DNA of 61,070 nucleotides from Gracilibacillus oryzae. GTDB lineage: Bacteria; Bacillota; Bacilli; Bacillales; Amphibacillaceae. The stretch lies in contig NZ_ML762427.1 in the NCBI RefSeq assembly GCF_009498735.1, forward strand, positions 1-61,070, written 5' to 3'. Under the pieces are notes generated by a model. That model worked only from the letters and a program-made list of their open reading frames with translations, searched no databases and had not been told where the DNA came from. Of the stretch, positions 44,771 to 54,356 are shown one piece after another. Both the position numbers and the translations under genes were made by a program. The stretch's first letter is position 1; each line of letters opens with the position of its first letter.

Positions 44771-45406
44771 TTAAAAGCCGTACTGCTTTAATTTGTCTTC
44801 TGTTAATCCTGTTGGTATGTTATCAGAAGTTTGCAGTAGTCTTTCCATATATTTTGCTAACATATCATATTCTACATTGACAATATCTCCGCGACCCTTT
44901 TCCCCTAAAATAGTTGCCGCCTGTGTTTCGGGAATCAATGAAATGGTGAAGCCTTGCTCATCAACTCCAAAAACAGTCAGAGAAGTACCATCAACACTAA
45001 TCGAGCCTTTCATTGTAATATACCTTGTTTCCGGTACAGTAATAGCATAGTATTTCGCATTATCTTCCAACCAGGTTCTTGCAATGGTTCCTACAGCATC
45101 AATATGGCCTGAGACAAAATGCCCGCCAAATCTGCCATTAGCATGCATAGCCCGTTCCAGATTAACAATCGATTGTGTTTTTAACCGGGACAAAGAAGAA
45201 CCTCGAAATGTTTCTGGAATCACATCTACGGTGAACCAATCAGCAGCAAAGTCTGTTACGGTCAGACAGACACCATTAACAGAAATACTGTCCCCAATCG
45301 ACACATCTTCTGTCACCTTTTTCCCTGATATCTTCAGCTGCAATGCTTGATTTGACTGGTTAATTGATTCAATTTTGCCTTTTTCCTCAACAATCCCTGT
45401 GAACAT
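44771..45406 (-). CDS. ribE: Riboflavin synthase alpha subunit
   Basis: A 211-residue protein of two lumazine-binding repeats: MFTGIVEEKGKIES with SVNGVCLTV, and a second half with GHIDAVGTI and SVDGTSLTVFGV. It dismutates two lumazines to riboflavin. The start abuts the ribD stop. Confidence 0.95.
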   Translation of the reverse strand: MFTGIVEEKGKIESINQSNQALQLKISGKKVTEDVSIGDSISVNGVCLTVTDFAADWFTVDVIPETFRGSSLSRLKTQSIVNLERAMHANGRFGGHFVSGHIDAVGTIARTWLEDNAKYYAITVPETRYITMKGSISVDGTSLTVFGVDEQGFTISLIPETQAATILGEKGRGDIVNVEYDMLAKYMERLLQTSDNIPTGLTEDKLKQYGF

Positions 45407-46500
45407 TAAGACTCCTCCTTCCGTTTCGCAATAACTTTCAGATCTGGACCAATTTGTTCATAAGAAGTAAATTCCAGCTCCTCTGCCTCTTTCATTAGTA
45501 AAGGAGAGTTGCCGCCAACAACGGAACGTGCATCTTGTCCTCCTAATAATTTGGGCGCAATATACCAATGGCATTCATCGAAAATTTTCGCTTGAAGAAA
45601 TGCCTTGTGAATCGTGCCGCCGCCTTCTACATAAAGAGACTGAATCTCATGCTCTGCCAGGATTTGCATTAAGTCAGGCAGGACAATTTCGTCAGTGATC
45701 ATTTGCAAAACTTTTACATTAGGATAATTCTGCTCAAATTCCGCTTTATTTGCATGAGCACCGCAGACCACCCACGTTGATGCTTCGTCATTAAAAACAG
45801 CATAAGAACCTTCCAATGACAAATGTGTATCTAATATGATACGTACAGGATTTTTTCCGCCTTGAGGCAGTCGGGTTGTTAAACTGGGATTATCATATTC
45901 CACTGTCTTCCTGCCAACCAAGATCGCATCATGACGGTGTCTTTCTTTATGTGCATCCATGCGTGCTTCGGTTGAGGTGATCCATTTACTGTCACCAGTA
46001 ACCGTTGCTGTCTTGCCATCAAGTGTCATTGCTGCTTTCAAAGTGACAAAAGGACGCCTTGTTTTCATATAATGGAAAAAGTGTTGATTTATTTTCAAAG
46101 CCCGTTCTTCCTGAATACCTGTTTCTACTGGGATACCTGCAGCTTCGATAATCGCTATCCCTTTCCCCGCTACTTTTGGGTTAGGGTCAAGACAAGCAAT
46201 AAATACTCTTTTGATCCCTTTTTCAACAATTAACTCTGCACATGGCGGGGTCTTGCCATAATGAGCACAAGGCTCTAAAGTAACATAGATATCAGCACCC
46301 TCTGCCCTATCACCTGCTTGTGCAATGGCATGCACTTCTGCGTGCGGCCCGCCAGCCTGCAGATGTGTTCCGACTCCAAGCAATACCCCATCTTTGACCA
46401 CAACAGCACCAACGGAAGGGTTAGGGCTTGTTTGTCCAATGGTAGCTTCTGCAAGGCTTAACGCAAGATCCATCCACTCTTCTTTTGTTCTCACATGCAT
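45406..46500 (-). CDS. ribD: Bifunctional pyrimidine deaminase / reductase RibD
   Basis: A 364-residue fusion. The N-terminal deaminase (1-145) has zinc site HAEVHAIAQAG and PCAHYGKTPPCAE. The C-terminal reductase (148-362) has TLKAAMTLDGKTATVTGDSK and VEGGGTIHKAFL. ATG 46498-46500 fits AAAGG five bases upstream. It is the first gene after the riboswitch. Confidence 0.95.
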   Translation of the reverse strand: MHVRTKEEWMDLALSLAEATIGQTSPNPSVGAVVVKDGVLLGVGTHLQAGGPHAEVHAIAQAGDRAEGADIYVTLEPCAHYGKTPPCAELIVEKGIKRVFIACLDPNPKVAGKGIAIIEAAGIPVETGIQEERALKINQHFFHYMKTRRPFVTLKAAMTLDGKTATVTGDSKWITSTEARMDAHKERHRHDAILVGRKTVEYDNPSLTTRLPQGGKNPVRIILDTHLSLEGSYAVFNDEASTWVVCGAHANKAEFEQNYPNVKVLQMITDEIVLPDLMQILAEHEIQSLYVEGGGTIHKAFLQAKIFDECHWYIAPKLLGGQDARSVVGGNSPLLMKEAEELEFTSYEQIGPDLKVIAKRKEES

Positions 46501-46524
46501 CAACACCTTTAATCAATAAAATCA

Positions 46525-46554
46525 CAAAAAACCCTAGGATAATATACCTAGGGC
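46525..46554 (-). terminator. Riboswitch-controlled terminator in the rib leader
   Basis: On the minus strand CCCTAGG pairs with CCTAGGG with T6 following (TTTTTTGTG). It sits between the FMN aptamer and ribD, so it is the expected OFF terminator. Confidence 0.85.
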
Positions 46555-46683
46555 TAAAATTTATATTCATAGTAAAGAACTTGGTTTTAAGAATGCAATT
46601 TTTCATCGAGGAATAAAAGCACAAAGAAACAAATGTGCTCTCATCATTTTCCCACAGAAAATAAGACACTTCTCCACCATTTT

Positions 46684-46830
46684 CCTTTTCCCATCCAGAC
46701 TTTCACTGTCGGCTTTGGATTCACACCAAATCCACCTTCACATTTTCACAAATGATCCGGGTCACGGACTTAAAAGCAGATTTGCTTTCTCACCGTCGGT
46801 CGGGAATTGCACCCTGCCCCAAAGGAATCA
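46684..46830 (-). promoter_or_regulatory. FMN riboswitch (RFN element)
   Basis: The minus strand has the conserved aptamer blocks in order: TTTGGGGCAGGGTGCAATTC, CCGACCGACGGTGAG, AGTCCGTGACCC, GGATTTGGTGTGAATCC, GCCGACAGTGAAAGTCTGGA and TGGGAAAAGGA. FMN binding is expected to favour the downstream terminator and switch off ribDEABH. Confidence 0.95.
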
Positions 46831-46851
46831 TGTACGTATTTAATTGTTTTT

Positions 46852-46880
46852 AGTATATAGAAAAATCGTTAAGATTGCAA
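46852..46880 (-). promoter_or_regulatory. SigA promoter of the rib operon
   Basis: TTGCAA (46875-46880), a 17-base spacer and TATACT (46852-46857) on the minus strand, about 25 bases before the aptamer. Confidence 0.8.
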
Positions 46881-46892
46881 AGAAAGAGTTTC

Positions 46893-47873
46893 TTATTTAT
46901 CCTTTCTCCCTAAAATAGCATAAGCACCGCTGAACATGGCAGATATCAATGCCGCGATCGGGAAAATGATCCAGTTAATATGCCATAAGTGATAAATGAA
47001 ACCACTTATCAGGAAAATAATGACGGCTAATGGCCAGATAATTGAAGCTACAGCATCATTCATACGCTCTTCATTATGGTCTTGATTAGTCCAGCCATTT
47101 GCTTTCTTAGTTTTTAATAACCTGTTGTAGGCATCATATACACTGCCAAAATAGACAAACAAATATACCGCAATCGAAACAAGGATTAACATAATAACGA
47201 CACTAAAAATAGCAAAATTTTCTCCAAATGTCAGCAAAGTAAATAACACAACTGGTGATAAGATAATTAAAACAACGCCAATAATTAATGTCAGCATAAA
47301 AGTTGGCTGAAAAGCCCTTTTCTCATCTTCGATCCTTTCTCTAACTTGATAGGATAAATCAAAATTGCCTTTCGAACCAATATGCTTAAATTTATCTAAT
47401 TTCAACCCGCCATAGATAAATAAACCAACTGCTGTCGCTACAAAAACTAACAGAATACTTATACCTGCTAAAACCCCAATTTCTTCACTGATTTTAAGAA
47501 GGCCGCTTTCCATCAGTCCAATAATCAGAACAAGTACTGCACTACCTAAGATACATAAAACTGCACCCACTCCTATCCATTTACTTGCTGTTCTTGTTGA
47601 GTGGAGATAGTTGTCGACCTCTGATTCTGTTAATACTTGCTTCGCTTCCTCATCTTTTATTTCCGACAACCCAAACTCCTCAATTATCTCATCAATGTTA
47701 CCGAATTCCGAAATGACAATTCCGATTGCTTCATTTTCCGATTTACCTGCCTGTTTTAATTCATAGTATTTATCTTCCATGTTATTAAAAAGCTCATCTT
47801 TTAACTCTCTCATTTGCCTTGTATTTGGCAATGAAGCAAACATGTTATCTAAGTAACTAATAATGGTATCCAT
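46893..47873 (-). CDS. HAAS/DUF1700-domain membrane protein, PadR partner
   Basis: A 326-residue membrane protein. The N-terminal helical module (1-70, LPNTRQMRELKDELFNNMED) is the HAAS/permease-prefix type that usually pairs with a PadR regulator. About six membrane helices follow (about 95-325). It overlaps the padR stop and forms a two-gene operon. Such pairs modulate envelope or antimicrobial responses; the signal here is unknown. Confidence 0.8.
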   Translation of the reverse strand: MDTIISYLDNMFASLPNTRQMRELKDELFNNMEDKYYELKQAGKSENEAIGIVISEFGNIDEIIEEFGLSEIKDEEAKQVLTESEVDNYLHSTRTASKWIGVGAVLCILGSAVLVLIIGLMESGLLKISEEIGVLAGISILLVFVATAVGLFIYGGLKLDKFKHIGSKGNFDLSYQVRERIEDEKRAFQPTFMLTLIIGVVLIILSPVVLFTLLTFGENFAIFSVVIMLILVSIAVYLFVYFGSVYDAYNRLLKTKKANGWTNQDHNEERMNDAVASIIWPLAVIIFLISGFIYHLWHINWIIFPIAALISAMFSGAYAILGRKDK

Positions 47874-48205
47874 TACAGAAATTCCTCCTTAATAAATCGA
47901 TTGATAACTTCTTTTGTCAGTTTCCACTCTTGGCACTTCTCTTGATAGTACTGCAAACCCAAACCGGTAATCTTATAATATGTCCGTTTTTTTCCATGAG
48001 TTTGCTTTTGATGAAAAGATTCAATATAACCGTTTTTCATTAACCGGTTGAAAGCAGAGTAAAGGGTTGTCTCCTTGATCACATACTTTTCATCTGATAA
48101 TTCTTTAATTTTCTTTGAGATTTCATAGCCATATGATTCTTTCTCTAATAATAAATATAGAATAATGGTGTCATTGTACCCTCTAATCACATCACTGCTG
48201 ATCAA
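47873..48205 (-). CDS. PadR family transcriptional regulator
   Basis: A 110-residue winged-helix regulator: ILYLLLEKESYGYEISKKI, the TTLYSAFNRLMKNGYI recognition region, and GKKRTYYKITGLG wing. The frame opens at TTG 48203-48205 behind a G-rich site. A long palindrome upstream is the likely operator. Its gene precedes the HAAS membrane protein, the usual arrangement. Confidence 0.88.
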   Translation of the reverse strand: MISSDVIRGYNDTIILYLLLEKESYGYEISKKIKELSDEKYVIKETTLYSAFNRLMKNGYIESFHQKQTHGKKRTYYKITGLGLQYYQEKCQEWKLTKEVINRFIKEEFL

Positions 48206-48250
48206 AAGCTGATCCCCCCTTTCTTTTCAACCAACTATTGATTTTACTAT

Positions 48251-48313
48251 GTCTGTCGTACTTCATCTGTCGTAGTAATTTTATTTTACCACAATTACTA
48301 CGACAGGTGAAGT
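48251..48313 (-). promoter_or_regulatory. Palindromic PadR operator overlapping promoter
   Basis: ACTTCATCTGTCGTAGTAAT (from 48260) and its inverted partner ATTACTACGACAGGTGAAGT (to 48313) form a 21-bp inverted repeat with one mismatch and a 12-base spacer. The spacer carries an extended -10 like TGGTAAAAT, with TTCACC 17 bases upstream, so repressor and polymerase would compete. A third half-site GTCTGTCGTA lies at 48251-48260. Confidence 0.85.
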
Positions 48314-48351
48314 AAAATATTACAAAACAAACCAAAAAGGGTAAATGGCCT

Positions 48352-48390
48352 AAAAAAAAAGCCGTCTAAGGAAACCTATTTCCTTAGACG
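48352..48390 (-). terminator. Rho-independent terminator of the SLH protein gene
   Basis: CGTCTAAGGAAA (48363-48374) pairs with TTTCCTTAGACG (48379-48390); on the minus strand it is followed by eight T. Confidence 0.92.
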
Positions 48391-48403
48391 ACAGTCCTTG
48401 TAT

Positions 48404-50650
48404 CTAATCCACTGACCCTCTTACTGTTAAATACTGATAAAAAATCTGAGCTGCCTGAGCACGAGTTACTTCCTGTTCTGGCTTGAATTCATCGCTGGTT
48501 GTTGACATGATATTTAAATAATGTACAATCGCAACATATCCTGCTTGTTCCTCTGATGAAATATCTTGATAAGGGTGCTGGAACATATCAGCATAACCTG
48601 CTATTTGATCATACTCCAGTGCATGGACAAGTAATTGAGCTAATTCCATTCTTGTTACAAGCTCATTCGGTTTAAAATTCTCATCTTCCTGATCTAGGAA
48701 TCCTTTGCGAATCGCTTCTTCTACATAGGAGAAATATTCGTTTGTTGCAGTAACATCATCGAAGCTTCCTTCAGAATTGGCATATTTGGCACCCATATCA
48801 TAATAGTATAACGGATCAGGATTATTAGCTAACATGAGCATTTTTACCATCTCACCTCTTGTGATTGGCTGTTCCGGGTGAATATTTCCGTTTTCGTCAA
48901 TTGGAATTGCCCCGTAAGCGATCATAAGCTTCAATGCTTCTTCTTCCAGCAGTCCTTCAATATCATTTGCTTCCGGATTTACTGTCACAATTTCATCCGT
49001 CAGGCGCGAATGCCAATTTCCGGTTTTCGCATTCAAATATACAGCCTGATCAAACACATGCAAATTATCGAGGAAATAAACTTTGCGATAAGTTTCCTTA
49101 TTTTCTTGAGAATCATCTGCTATCATTTCCCATCCCAGGTCGATTTCATACCTTTCCAAAAAGCGCTCAAAAGCAGTCTCTTTTGAAATCACGTCATCAA
49201 ATGAAGGGAATGTCACATTATTTTGCCAGCTTTGATAATAATCAACTAATTTTCCGTCAATCGCTGAAATACTGACATTTATCGAGTCACCACGCACCGG
49301 AATTCCATTCTCTTTGCGTTGGAAAGTGAACAGATGATGTTTGCTTCTCCCATTATTGTTATTATATTCTGTCGCATTATAGTATATATTGTCAGCTTTT
49401 TCAGGTGCAAACTGTTTGATGATTTCTATCGCTTTGGCTTTTGCCTCTTCGTAACCGACAACAGCCTCATCAGCTTCCAGATCTCCATATAATTGCGGAT
49501 CATTCACAAAATAGTGATAAACCTCTCCTGTCGTTGCATTTAAACTTATGCTGACAGAATATGTGTCATAATTTTCCTGTCCCTCTGTCGTTTCAGTAAA
49601 TGTTAAATCCCATGTTGCCGGTTGATGGTCATCTTGGTAGTACTGAATATTATCTATAACCATTTCTTCTGGAATGCCGGCAATCTCTCTCGCTAATGTC
49701 TCTGCTTCCTGTTCTGTCATGATGCTTTGAATCATACGTTTTGGCTGAAGCGGTTCACTTACAACAGCTTCCTGGTCAATTTCTTCTCCATGCTCCTCTG
49801 TTTCACCCTGTCTATTGATCCATTCCCCTGTCGTTGCATCCAAGTATGGATAATTATCGTTTAATGCATATTCCAGAATCATTTCACCTGATCCATCATT
49901 TGCCGGTCGGTAAAATCTATCCAATGAGTTGTATTGTAGTTCAACAGGCAATTTTTCCTGAAATAAAGAAAGCGCCTCGTCTGTTGTATAATTGACCGCA
50001 TTTGATTCAAGTTCAATATGGTGGTCCCAGCTGCTGTTAAAAGATACTAATTCATTACTTCCATTTATATTAATCTGTACTTGATTGTTAGAAAGCGGAA
50101 CACCGTCAATTACTCTGTTATATTGGTAGGTGTGAACAACTTGGTCTGTCAGTGCTGGCTTTTGTGGCTTAGTAGAAGGATCGAGCTTGATTTCTCCCTT
50201 AATATCTGAAAAATATTGATTAATGATTTCGTCTGCTTTTTCCTTTCCTTCCTCCCATGTCACTTCAGGAGGGTAGGAAGGCGGCTCTTCTCCCTCTACA
50301 TTCCTGTCATAACTCGTTTCTAATACCTTGCCGTTCGTCGCATTAATGGTAATATGATAGAATTCCCAATTTTCCCCTTCATTCTCTTCATAGTGGATAT
50401 TCCAGACAGGGATATTATCACGGTACCAATTCTGCTCATAATAGTACTGAGCATTTGCTAACTCTTCCCCAAAGAAAGCTTCTGCAATTTGCAGGGCCTC
50501 TTGTTGTCCGATTGCCTGGTTTTTCTCTTCCACCTGTTCTTCGACTGCTTTTTCACTTGTTATCTCAGCATATGTAGTAATAGGTGACAATGGTGTAAGA
50601 ACGGATAAACTGATTCCAGCAGTAAATAAAGCGATTACTTTTTTATTCAT
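48404..50650 (-). CDS. S-layer-anchored protein with YcdB/PepSY-type repeats
   Basis: A 748-residue secreted protein. The signal peptide is at residues 1-29 (ITTYA-EI cleavage likely). Four similar modules follow (about 45-560) of the YcdB/YcdC-PepSY kind, with repeating themes such as QALQIAEAFFG / AETLAREIAGIP / AKAKAIEIIKQFA, each followed by a TTGEVYHYF-like strand (NATNGKVLETS, SATTGEVYHYF). Three SLH motifs end the protein (about 590-748, PITRGEMVKMLML, ELVTRMELAQLLVH, EVTRAQAAQIFYQYL). These would hold it on the cell-wall polysaccharide. PepSY-like modules often restrain proteases, but no protease domain is present. Function unknown. Confidence 0.8.
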   Translation of the reverse strand: MNKKVIALFTAGISLSVLTPLSPITTYAEITSEKAVEEQVEEKNQAIGQQEALQIAEAFFGEELANAQYYYEQNWYRDNIPVWNIHYEENEGENWEFYHITINATNGKVLETSYDRNVEGEEPPSYPPEVTWEEGKEKADEIINQYFSDIKGEIKLDPSTKPQKPALTDQVVHTYQYNRVIDGVPLSNNQVQININGSNELVSFNSSWDHHIELESNAVNYTTDEALSLFQEKLPVELQYNSLDRFYRPANDGSGEMILEYALNDNYPYLDATTGEWINRQGETEEHGEEIDQEAVVSEPLQPKRMIQSIMTEQEAETLAREIAGIPEEMVIDNIQYYQDDHQPATWDLTFTETTEGQENYDTYSVSISLNATTGEVYHYFVNDPQLYGDLEADEAVVGYEEAKAKAIEIIKQFAPEKADNIYYNATEYNNNNGRSKHHLFTFQRKENGIPVRGDSINVSISAIDGKLVDYYQSWQNNVTFPSFDDVISKETAFERFLERYEIDLGWEMIADDSQENKETYRKVYFLDNLHVFDQAVYLNAKTGNWHSRLTDEIVTVNPEANDIEGLLEEEALKLMIAYGAIPIDENGNIHPEQPITRGEMVKMLMLANNPDPLYYYDMGAKYANSEGSFDDVTATNEYFSYVEEAIRKGFLDQEDENFKPNELVTRMELAQLLVHALEYDQIAGYADMFQHPYQDISSEEQAGYVAIVHYLNIMSTTSDEFKPEQEVTRAQAAQIFYQYLTVRGSVD

Positions 50651-50790
50651 TATTTTTCCTCCTCTTACATTATTTTAACTCTACCTATATGTCGATTGTA
50701 CCATAAGAAAAGTTACAACAAACTATTATTTTCAAAATAAAGGAAGAATTTGATCAGGAGTGATTAGAGTTGCGAAAAATTGTGGGTAAT

Positions 50791-50823
50791 AAAAAAGCCT
50801 GCACCAGTCAAGAGTGCAAGCTT
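50791..50823 (-). terminator. Rho-independent terminator of the SEC-C gene
   Basis: AAGCTTGCAC pairs with GTGCAGGCTT, followed on the minus strand by TTTTTT. The gap 50700-50790 is otherwise bare. Confidence 0.85.
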
Positions 50824-50827
50824 CATA

Positions 50828-52960
50828 TTAATCTATATCAAAGTAAATTGTCTCTATATAGACACTTTTCCATGAATTCGTTGTTTTGTCCTTCCCAATG
50901 TTTGTAACTAGTACCATGCCTTTTTCAGCAAATGGGACAGAATTCTCATTTAATAAAATGGTCTGTTTTTTCTGGTCATCTAAATTAATCGTTACAACGG
51001 AATCTTTTTTAATCTCAGTCACTTTGTACTGGCCTTTCTTTAACTCGGTAACTTCCAGGCCGTAATTTGACAGTTTCTCTAAGAGAACCTGATTATTCAG
51101 GCTTTCTTCAGGAATTTCGAAAAGCATTTCTGCATCCCATATTTGCGCGATTTTTATCAATATTGGTTCATACTTTTTGGCAAGTTGATTGATTTCATCT
51201 TCCAGCATAACTTTTTTCTGATCCTGCAGCCATTTCCCTAATGCTTTGACTGTTGTAATAATTGTTTTAATATAAGATTTCGTAATATAGGTGTACATTC
51301 TCACAATATCTTTTGCAAGTAAACTCTCCCAGAAATGGAGATCGCACTGTTCCCAGCTTGTAATCGCACGAATCTCCAGTACATCAATTATATCTTTAAT
51401 GGCATTACGATATTTCCGCTCGGTCGCTTTCGCTTTACCGTCGGTTTTCTCTTGGTAGAAAGTAAGTAAATCCTTTGCATAGAAAGAATAAATCATTCTA
51501 TCTCTAATCCCTAAGATGTCGTATTCAGATGCTTCACCTTCTATATTTGTCCTCTCATTCTGGTTTGGAATGGTTGTCAGGATGAATTTAGAAGCTCTCT
51601 CCTCACCACCTGTTACAAATGGAGAAATCGGTAAACCAACTTCTTTTCTAGGTGTATTAAAGTCAGGAGAAATACCTGCATCAGTGAAGTGTTCATTCAC
51701 TACTTTCGTTACTTCATATTCCATTTTTCTGAACCAGTTTTCTGCAACCTCTTTCTCACCATTCTGAACTAGCTCTCTTAATGATTGGCCATACTCCGGG
51801 ATAGTTTCATCCGGTTTAATGACTGCCATTGTTTGAGCGTAAATACTAAAATATTCAGGAACATTTTTACTTGGATTGGCGACATATTGCTGGATATCCA
51901 GTTCACTATAAGTAGTAATCTTTTTTTGTTTATTTTCAATTAACTCAATTGATCCTTCAAGTGACTCAACTTTCTTTATAAATCGTTCGTTTATATCGGG
52001 ATCATAGGTTGTGAATGTAAGAATATCTTCCACTAATTCTAGTGTTCCATTCACTTTAGCCAATAATACTTCACCATCTATTTGGTTATCTTTATAAATA
52101 CTTGTATCACTCAGCCAGATATATCTTTTCTTGTTGGCGTTAACCGCTTCTAATGCTAAGTCATGATCATTGCTGATATAATTTTCTACCGTACTTCTAT
52201 CAAGCAATTTATAACGATATTCATATAATGTTATGGCATTATCAGCATTATTTGTTTTCTCATCATTGGAATAAAAGGCAGCAAGTACTTCTGGATAATA
52301 ATCTGTCATCACCTGCTCGTTATTCAGACCTGTTTCTTTCATCTTCTCGTCTATCAGCTGTTTGGCATTCTGCAGAGCTTTCGGACTGACGAATGTTCTC
52401 ACACCGTTCAAATAATACAACTCATTAACAGGTTCTAATAAACCGATTGTGCTTGTCCATGGCAAAACATGTGGTATATTATCTTTAGACTTTGGCAATT
52501 GGTAGGTTTGTTTTGAAAAACAATCCATTGCAGTGACCATTTCATTATCCCGCTTTATCATCTGCAATAACTGCGGCTTCATACTAACCCATCGTTGAGC
52601 CATTTCTTTCTCTTCGCTTGTTAAACGATTCTCCTCATCTTTTAAGAACCATTCAATTCCGCGAAGACCGTTATCATAACGATAGAAGAAGTGTAACCAG
52701 AACAGAAAGAAACCTTTGCTGTTTTTCTCAAAGATATTATTGGTTCTTCTATTGAATTCTGCTTCCAATGGAGCATAAATATTTAACGTTAAATAAGAAA
52801 CTAAGAATGCATTTAACTTTCCTGCTAATGTTTCTTTCAGTTTATAAAATTTTTCCTCCTTAGATATTTTCAGTTCAACAATTTGATCCTTCTTCATACA
52901 ACATTTCTTGTATTTCTTGCCACTGCCACAGGGACATGGATCATTTCTACCAACTGTCAC
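50828..52960 (-). CDS. Large SEC-C zinc-domain protein, function unknown
   Basis: A 710-residue cytoplasmic protein. The first residues, VGRNDPCPCGSGKKYKKCC, are a SEC-C zinc motif (CxCxnCC), as found at the end of SecA and the start of YecA/YchJ-like proteins. The rest is mostly helical and acidic, with long charged stretches and no recognised domain. A possible helix-rich module with TPR-like spacing lies between 60 and 330. The C-terminus (about 600-710) may be a small beta domain (KGQYKVTEIKKDSVVTINLD). I chose the GTG at 52958-52960 because GGGAG lies eight bases upstream. It stands alone, with its own terminator. Confidence 0.75.
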   Translation of the reverse strand: MTVGRNDPCPCGSGKKYKKCCMKKDQIVELKISKEEKFYKLKETLAGKLNAFLVSYLTLNIYAPLEAEFNRRTNNIFEKNSKGFFLFWLHFFYRYDNGLRGIEWFLKDEENRLTSEEKEMAQRWVSMKPQLLQMIKRDNEMVTAMDCFSKQTYQLPKSKDNIPHVLPWTSTIGLLEPVNELYYLNGVRTFVSPKALQNAKQLIDEKMKETGLNNEQVMTDYYPEVLAAFYSNDEKTNNADNAITLYEYRYKLLDRSTVENYISNDHDLALEAVNANKKRYIWLSDTSIYKDNQIDGEVLLAKVNGTLELVEDILTFTTYDPDINERFIKKVESLEGSIELIENKQKKITTYSELDIQQYVANPSKNVPEYFSIYAQTMAVIKPDETIPEYGQSLRELVQNGEKEVAENWFRKMEYEVTKVVNEHFTDAGISPDFNTPRKEVGLPISPFVTGGEERASKFILTTIPNQNERTNIEGEASEYDILGIRDRMIYSFYAKDLLTFYQEKTDGKAKATERKYRNAIKDIIDVLEIRAITSWEQCDLHFWESLLAKDIVRMYTYITKSYIKTIITTVKALGKWLQDQKKVMLEDEINQLAKKYEPILIKIAQIWDAEMLFEIPEESLNNQVLLEKLSNYGLEVTELKKGQYKVTEIKKDSVVTINLDDQKKQTILLNENSVPFAEKGMVLVTNIGKDKTTNSWKSVYIETIYFDID

Positions 52961-53039
52961 TATATATTCTCCCTTTCCTATAGAAAATAACAAATAATCT
53001 CTAACATTAACTTAACGTGCACGAAGTTTTATTTTACCA

Positions 53040-53260
53040 TAAAGTGAGACTTTGATCAGAGGGGGTTTTACCCTCTGATCACTAGCGAAACTTATCAGGA
53101 TGCTTAGCGTCTGTTTATCCCCAGTAACTTCCTTGTGTTACTTAAAACTAAGCGGGGATATTACAGACGGTTAGCGCTGTGATAAAGTGAGACTTTGATC
53201 AGAGGGGTTTTTACCCTCTGATCACTAGCGAAACTTATCAGGATGCTTAGCGTCTGTGAT
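53040..53260. repeat. Repeat family 2, tandem copies c and d
   Basis: Two 74-base units (53041-53114 and 53184-53257, period 143 bases) start AAAGTGAGACTTTGATCAGA and end TATCAGGATGCTTAGCGTCT. Each holds a perfect hairpin GATCAGAGGG / CCCTCTGATC. Between them is another stem TATCCCC / GGGGATA. Outer TGATAA / TTATCA blocks allow nested folding. They fill the gap between the SEC-C gene and murB (52961-53444). Confidence 0.9.
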
Positions 53261-53370
53261 AGTAGAATACCCATATTATGAGCTTTTTGTCAGAAATTAT
53301 TTGTAGAATAGCATTAATATTGAGAATCGATCACCTCTAAAAATCAATAATAGCATAATTTAATCCAATC

Positions 53371-53413
53371 AAAAAACAAAAACAGTCATTAAAGTTGCTA
53401 AATGACGGTTTTT
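53371..53413 (-). terminator. Rho-independent terminator of murB
   Basis: AAAAACCGTCATT on the minus strand pairs with AATGACTGTTTTT (one mismatch), followed by GTTTTTTG. Confidence 0.85.
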
Positions 53414-53444
53414 GTTAATTAATCTGTTTCTTTTTTAGAAAATG

Positions 53445-54356
53445 TTAATCCTCGCCCAGAATTCTCACTTCACGTTCCAGGTCTACACCAAATCTCTCTT
53501 TGACAGCTTTCTGAACCATTTCTATTACAGCAATATAATCCGTAGCAGTTGCATTTGTTTTATTTATAATAAAACCAGCATGTTTTTTCGATACTTCCGC
53601 TCCTCCTACACCTTTGCCCTGCAATTCACTGTCCTGAATCAGTTTCCCTGCAAAATAACCCGGCGGACGCTTAAATACACTGCCGCATGATGGATATTCT
53701 AATGGTTGTTTCGACTCTCGTTTAAACGTTAAGTCATCCATCTCTGCTTTAATTGCGTGATAGTCTTCTTCCTGGAGACGGAAAGTTGCTTCTAACACAA
53801 TATACCCTTTTTCAGCAATATTACTTGTTCGATAGGCCAAGTCAAAATCTTTCGCTTCCACTCTCTGTACATCGCCTTCCATGTTTACAACTAAAGCATG
53901 ATCCAGACAGTCTTTAATTTCACCGCCATAAGCGCCCGCATTCATATATAATGCGCCGCCTACTGTACCGGGAATTCCACAGGCAAATTCTAATCCAGTC
54001 AAATGCTCTTCTAAGGCAAAACGGGATGCATCAATAATTCTGGCACCACTCTCTGCTATAACGCTGTTCCCGTCTCTTTTTATTGCATTGAATTTCTTTA
54101 AACTTAAGACAATTCCCCGAATCCCGCCATCTCTGACGATCACATTCGAACCGTTCCCTAATAATGTGAAGGGGACATTGTTATTTTTTGCATAGCGTAT
54201 AACTTGCTGTACTTCCTCTATTGTAGCTGGTGTCACAAAAAAATCGGCTTTGCCACCGAGTTTAGTATACGTGTGATTTTTTAGTAATTCATCTACGAGA
54301 ACATGATCACTATTGATTATTTGTTGTAATTCTTGCTCAATAAGTTGTTTATTCAT
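53445..54356 (-). CDS. murB: UDP-N-acetylenolpyruvoylglucosamine reductase
   Basis: A 303-residue type IIb MurB flavoprotein that reduces UDP-GlcNAc-enolpyruvate to UDP-MurNAc in peptidoglycan synthesis. The FAD motifs [13 protein letters not shown] and [20 protein letters not shown] are seen, as are [11 protein letters not shown] (catalytic Ser) and Glu in the C-terminal EVRILGED. The start is ATG 54356 or a TTG two codons earlier, close to AAAGG. It is monocistronic. Confidence 0.94.
   Translation of the reverse strand: MNKQLIEQELQQIINSDHVLVDELLKNHTYTKLGGKADFFVTPATIEEVQQVIRYAKNNNVPFTLLGNGSNVIVRDGGIRGIVLSLKKFNAIKRDGNSVIAESGARIIDASRFALEEHLTGLEFACGIPGTVGGALYMNAGAYGGEIKDCLDHALVVNMEGDVQRVEAKDFDLAYRTSNIAEKGYIVLEATFRLQEEDYHAIKAEMDDLTFKRESKQPLEYPSCGSVFKRPPGYFAGKLIQDSELQGKGVGGAEVSKKHAGFIINKTNATATDYIAVIEMVQKAVKERFGVDLEREVRILGED

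Noticed and set aside
46421-46669. 82-codon minus-strand frame in the rib leader
   Set aside because: It overlaps the ribD start and the riboswitch terminator; the sequence is a leader RNA, not a coding region.
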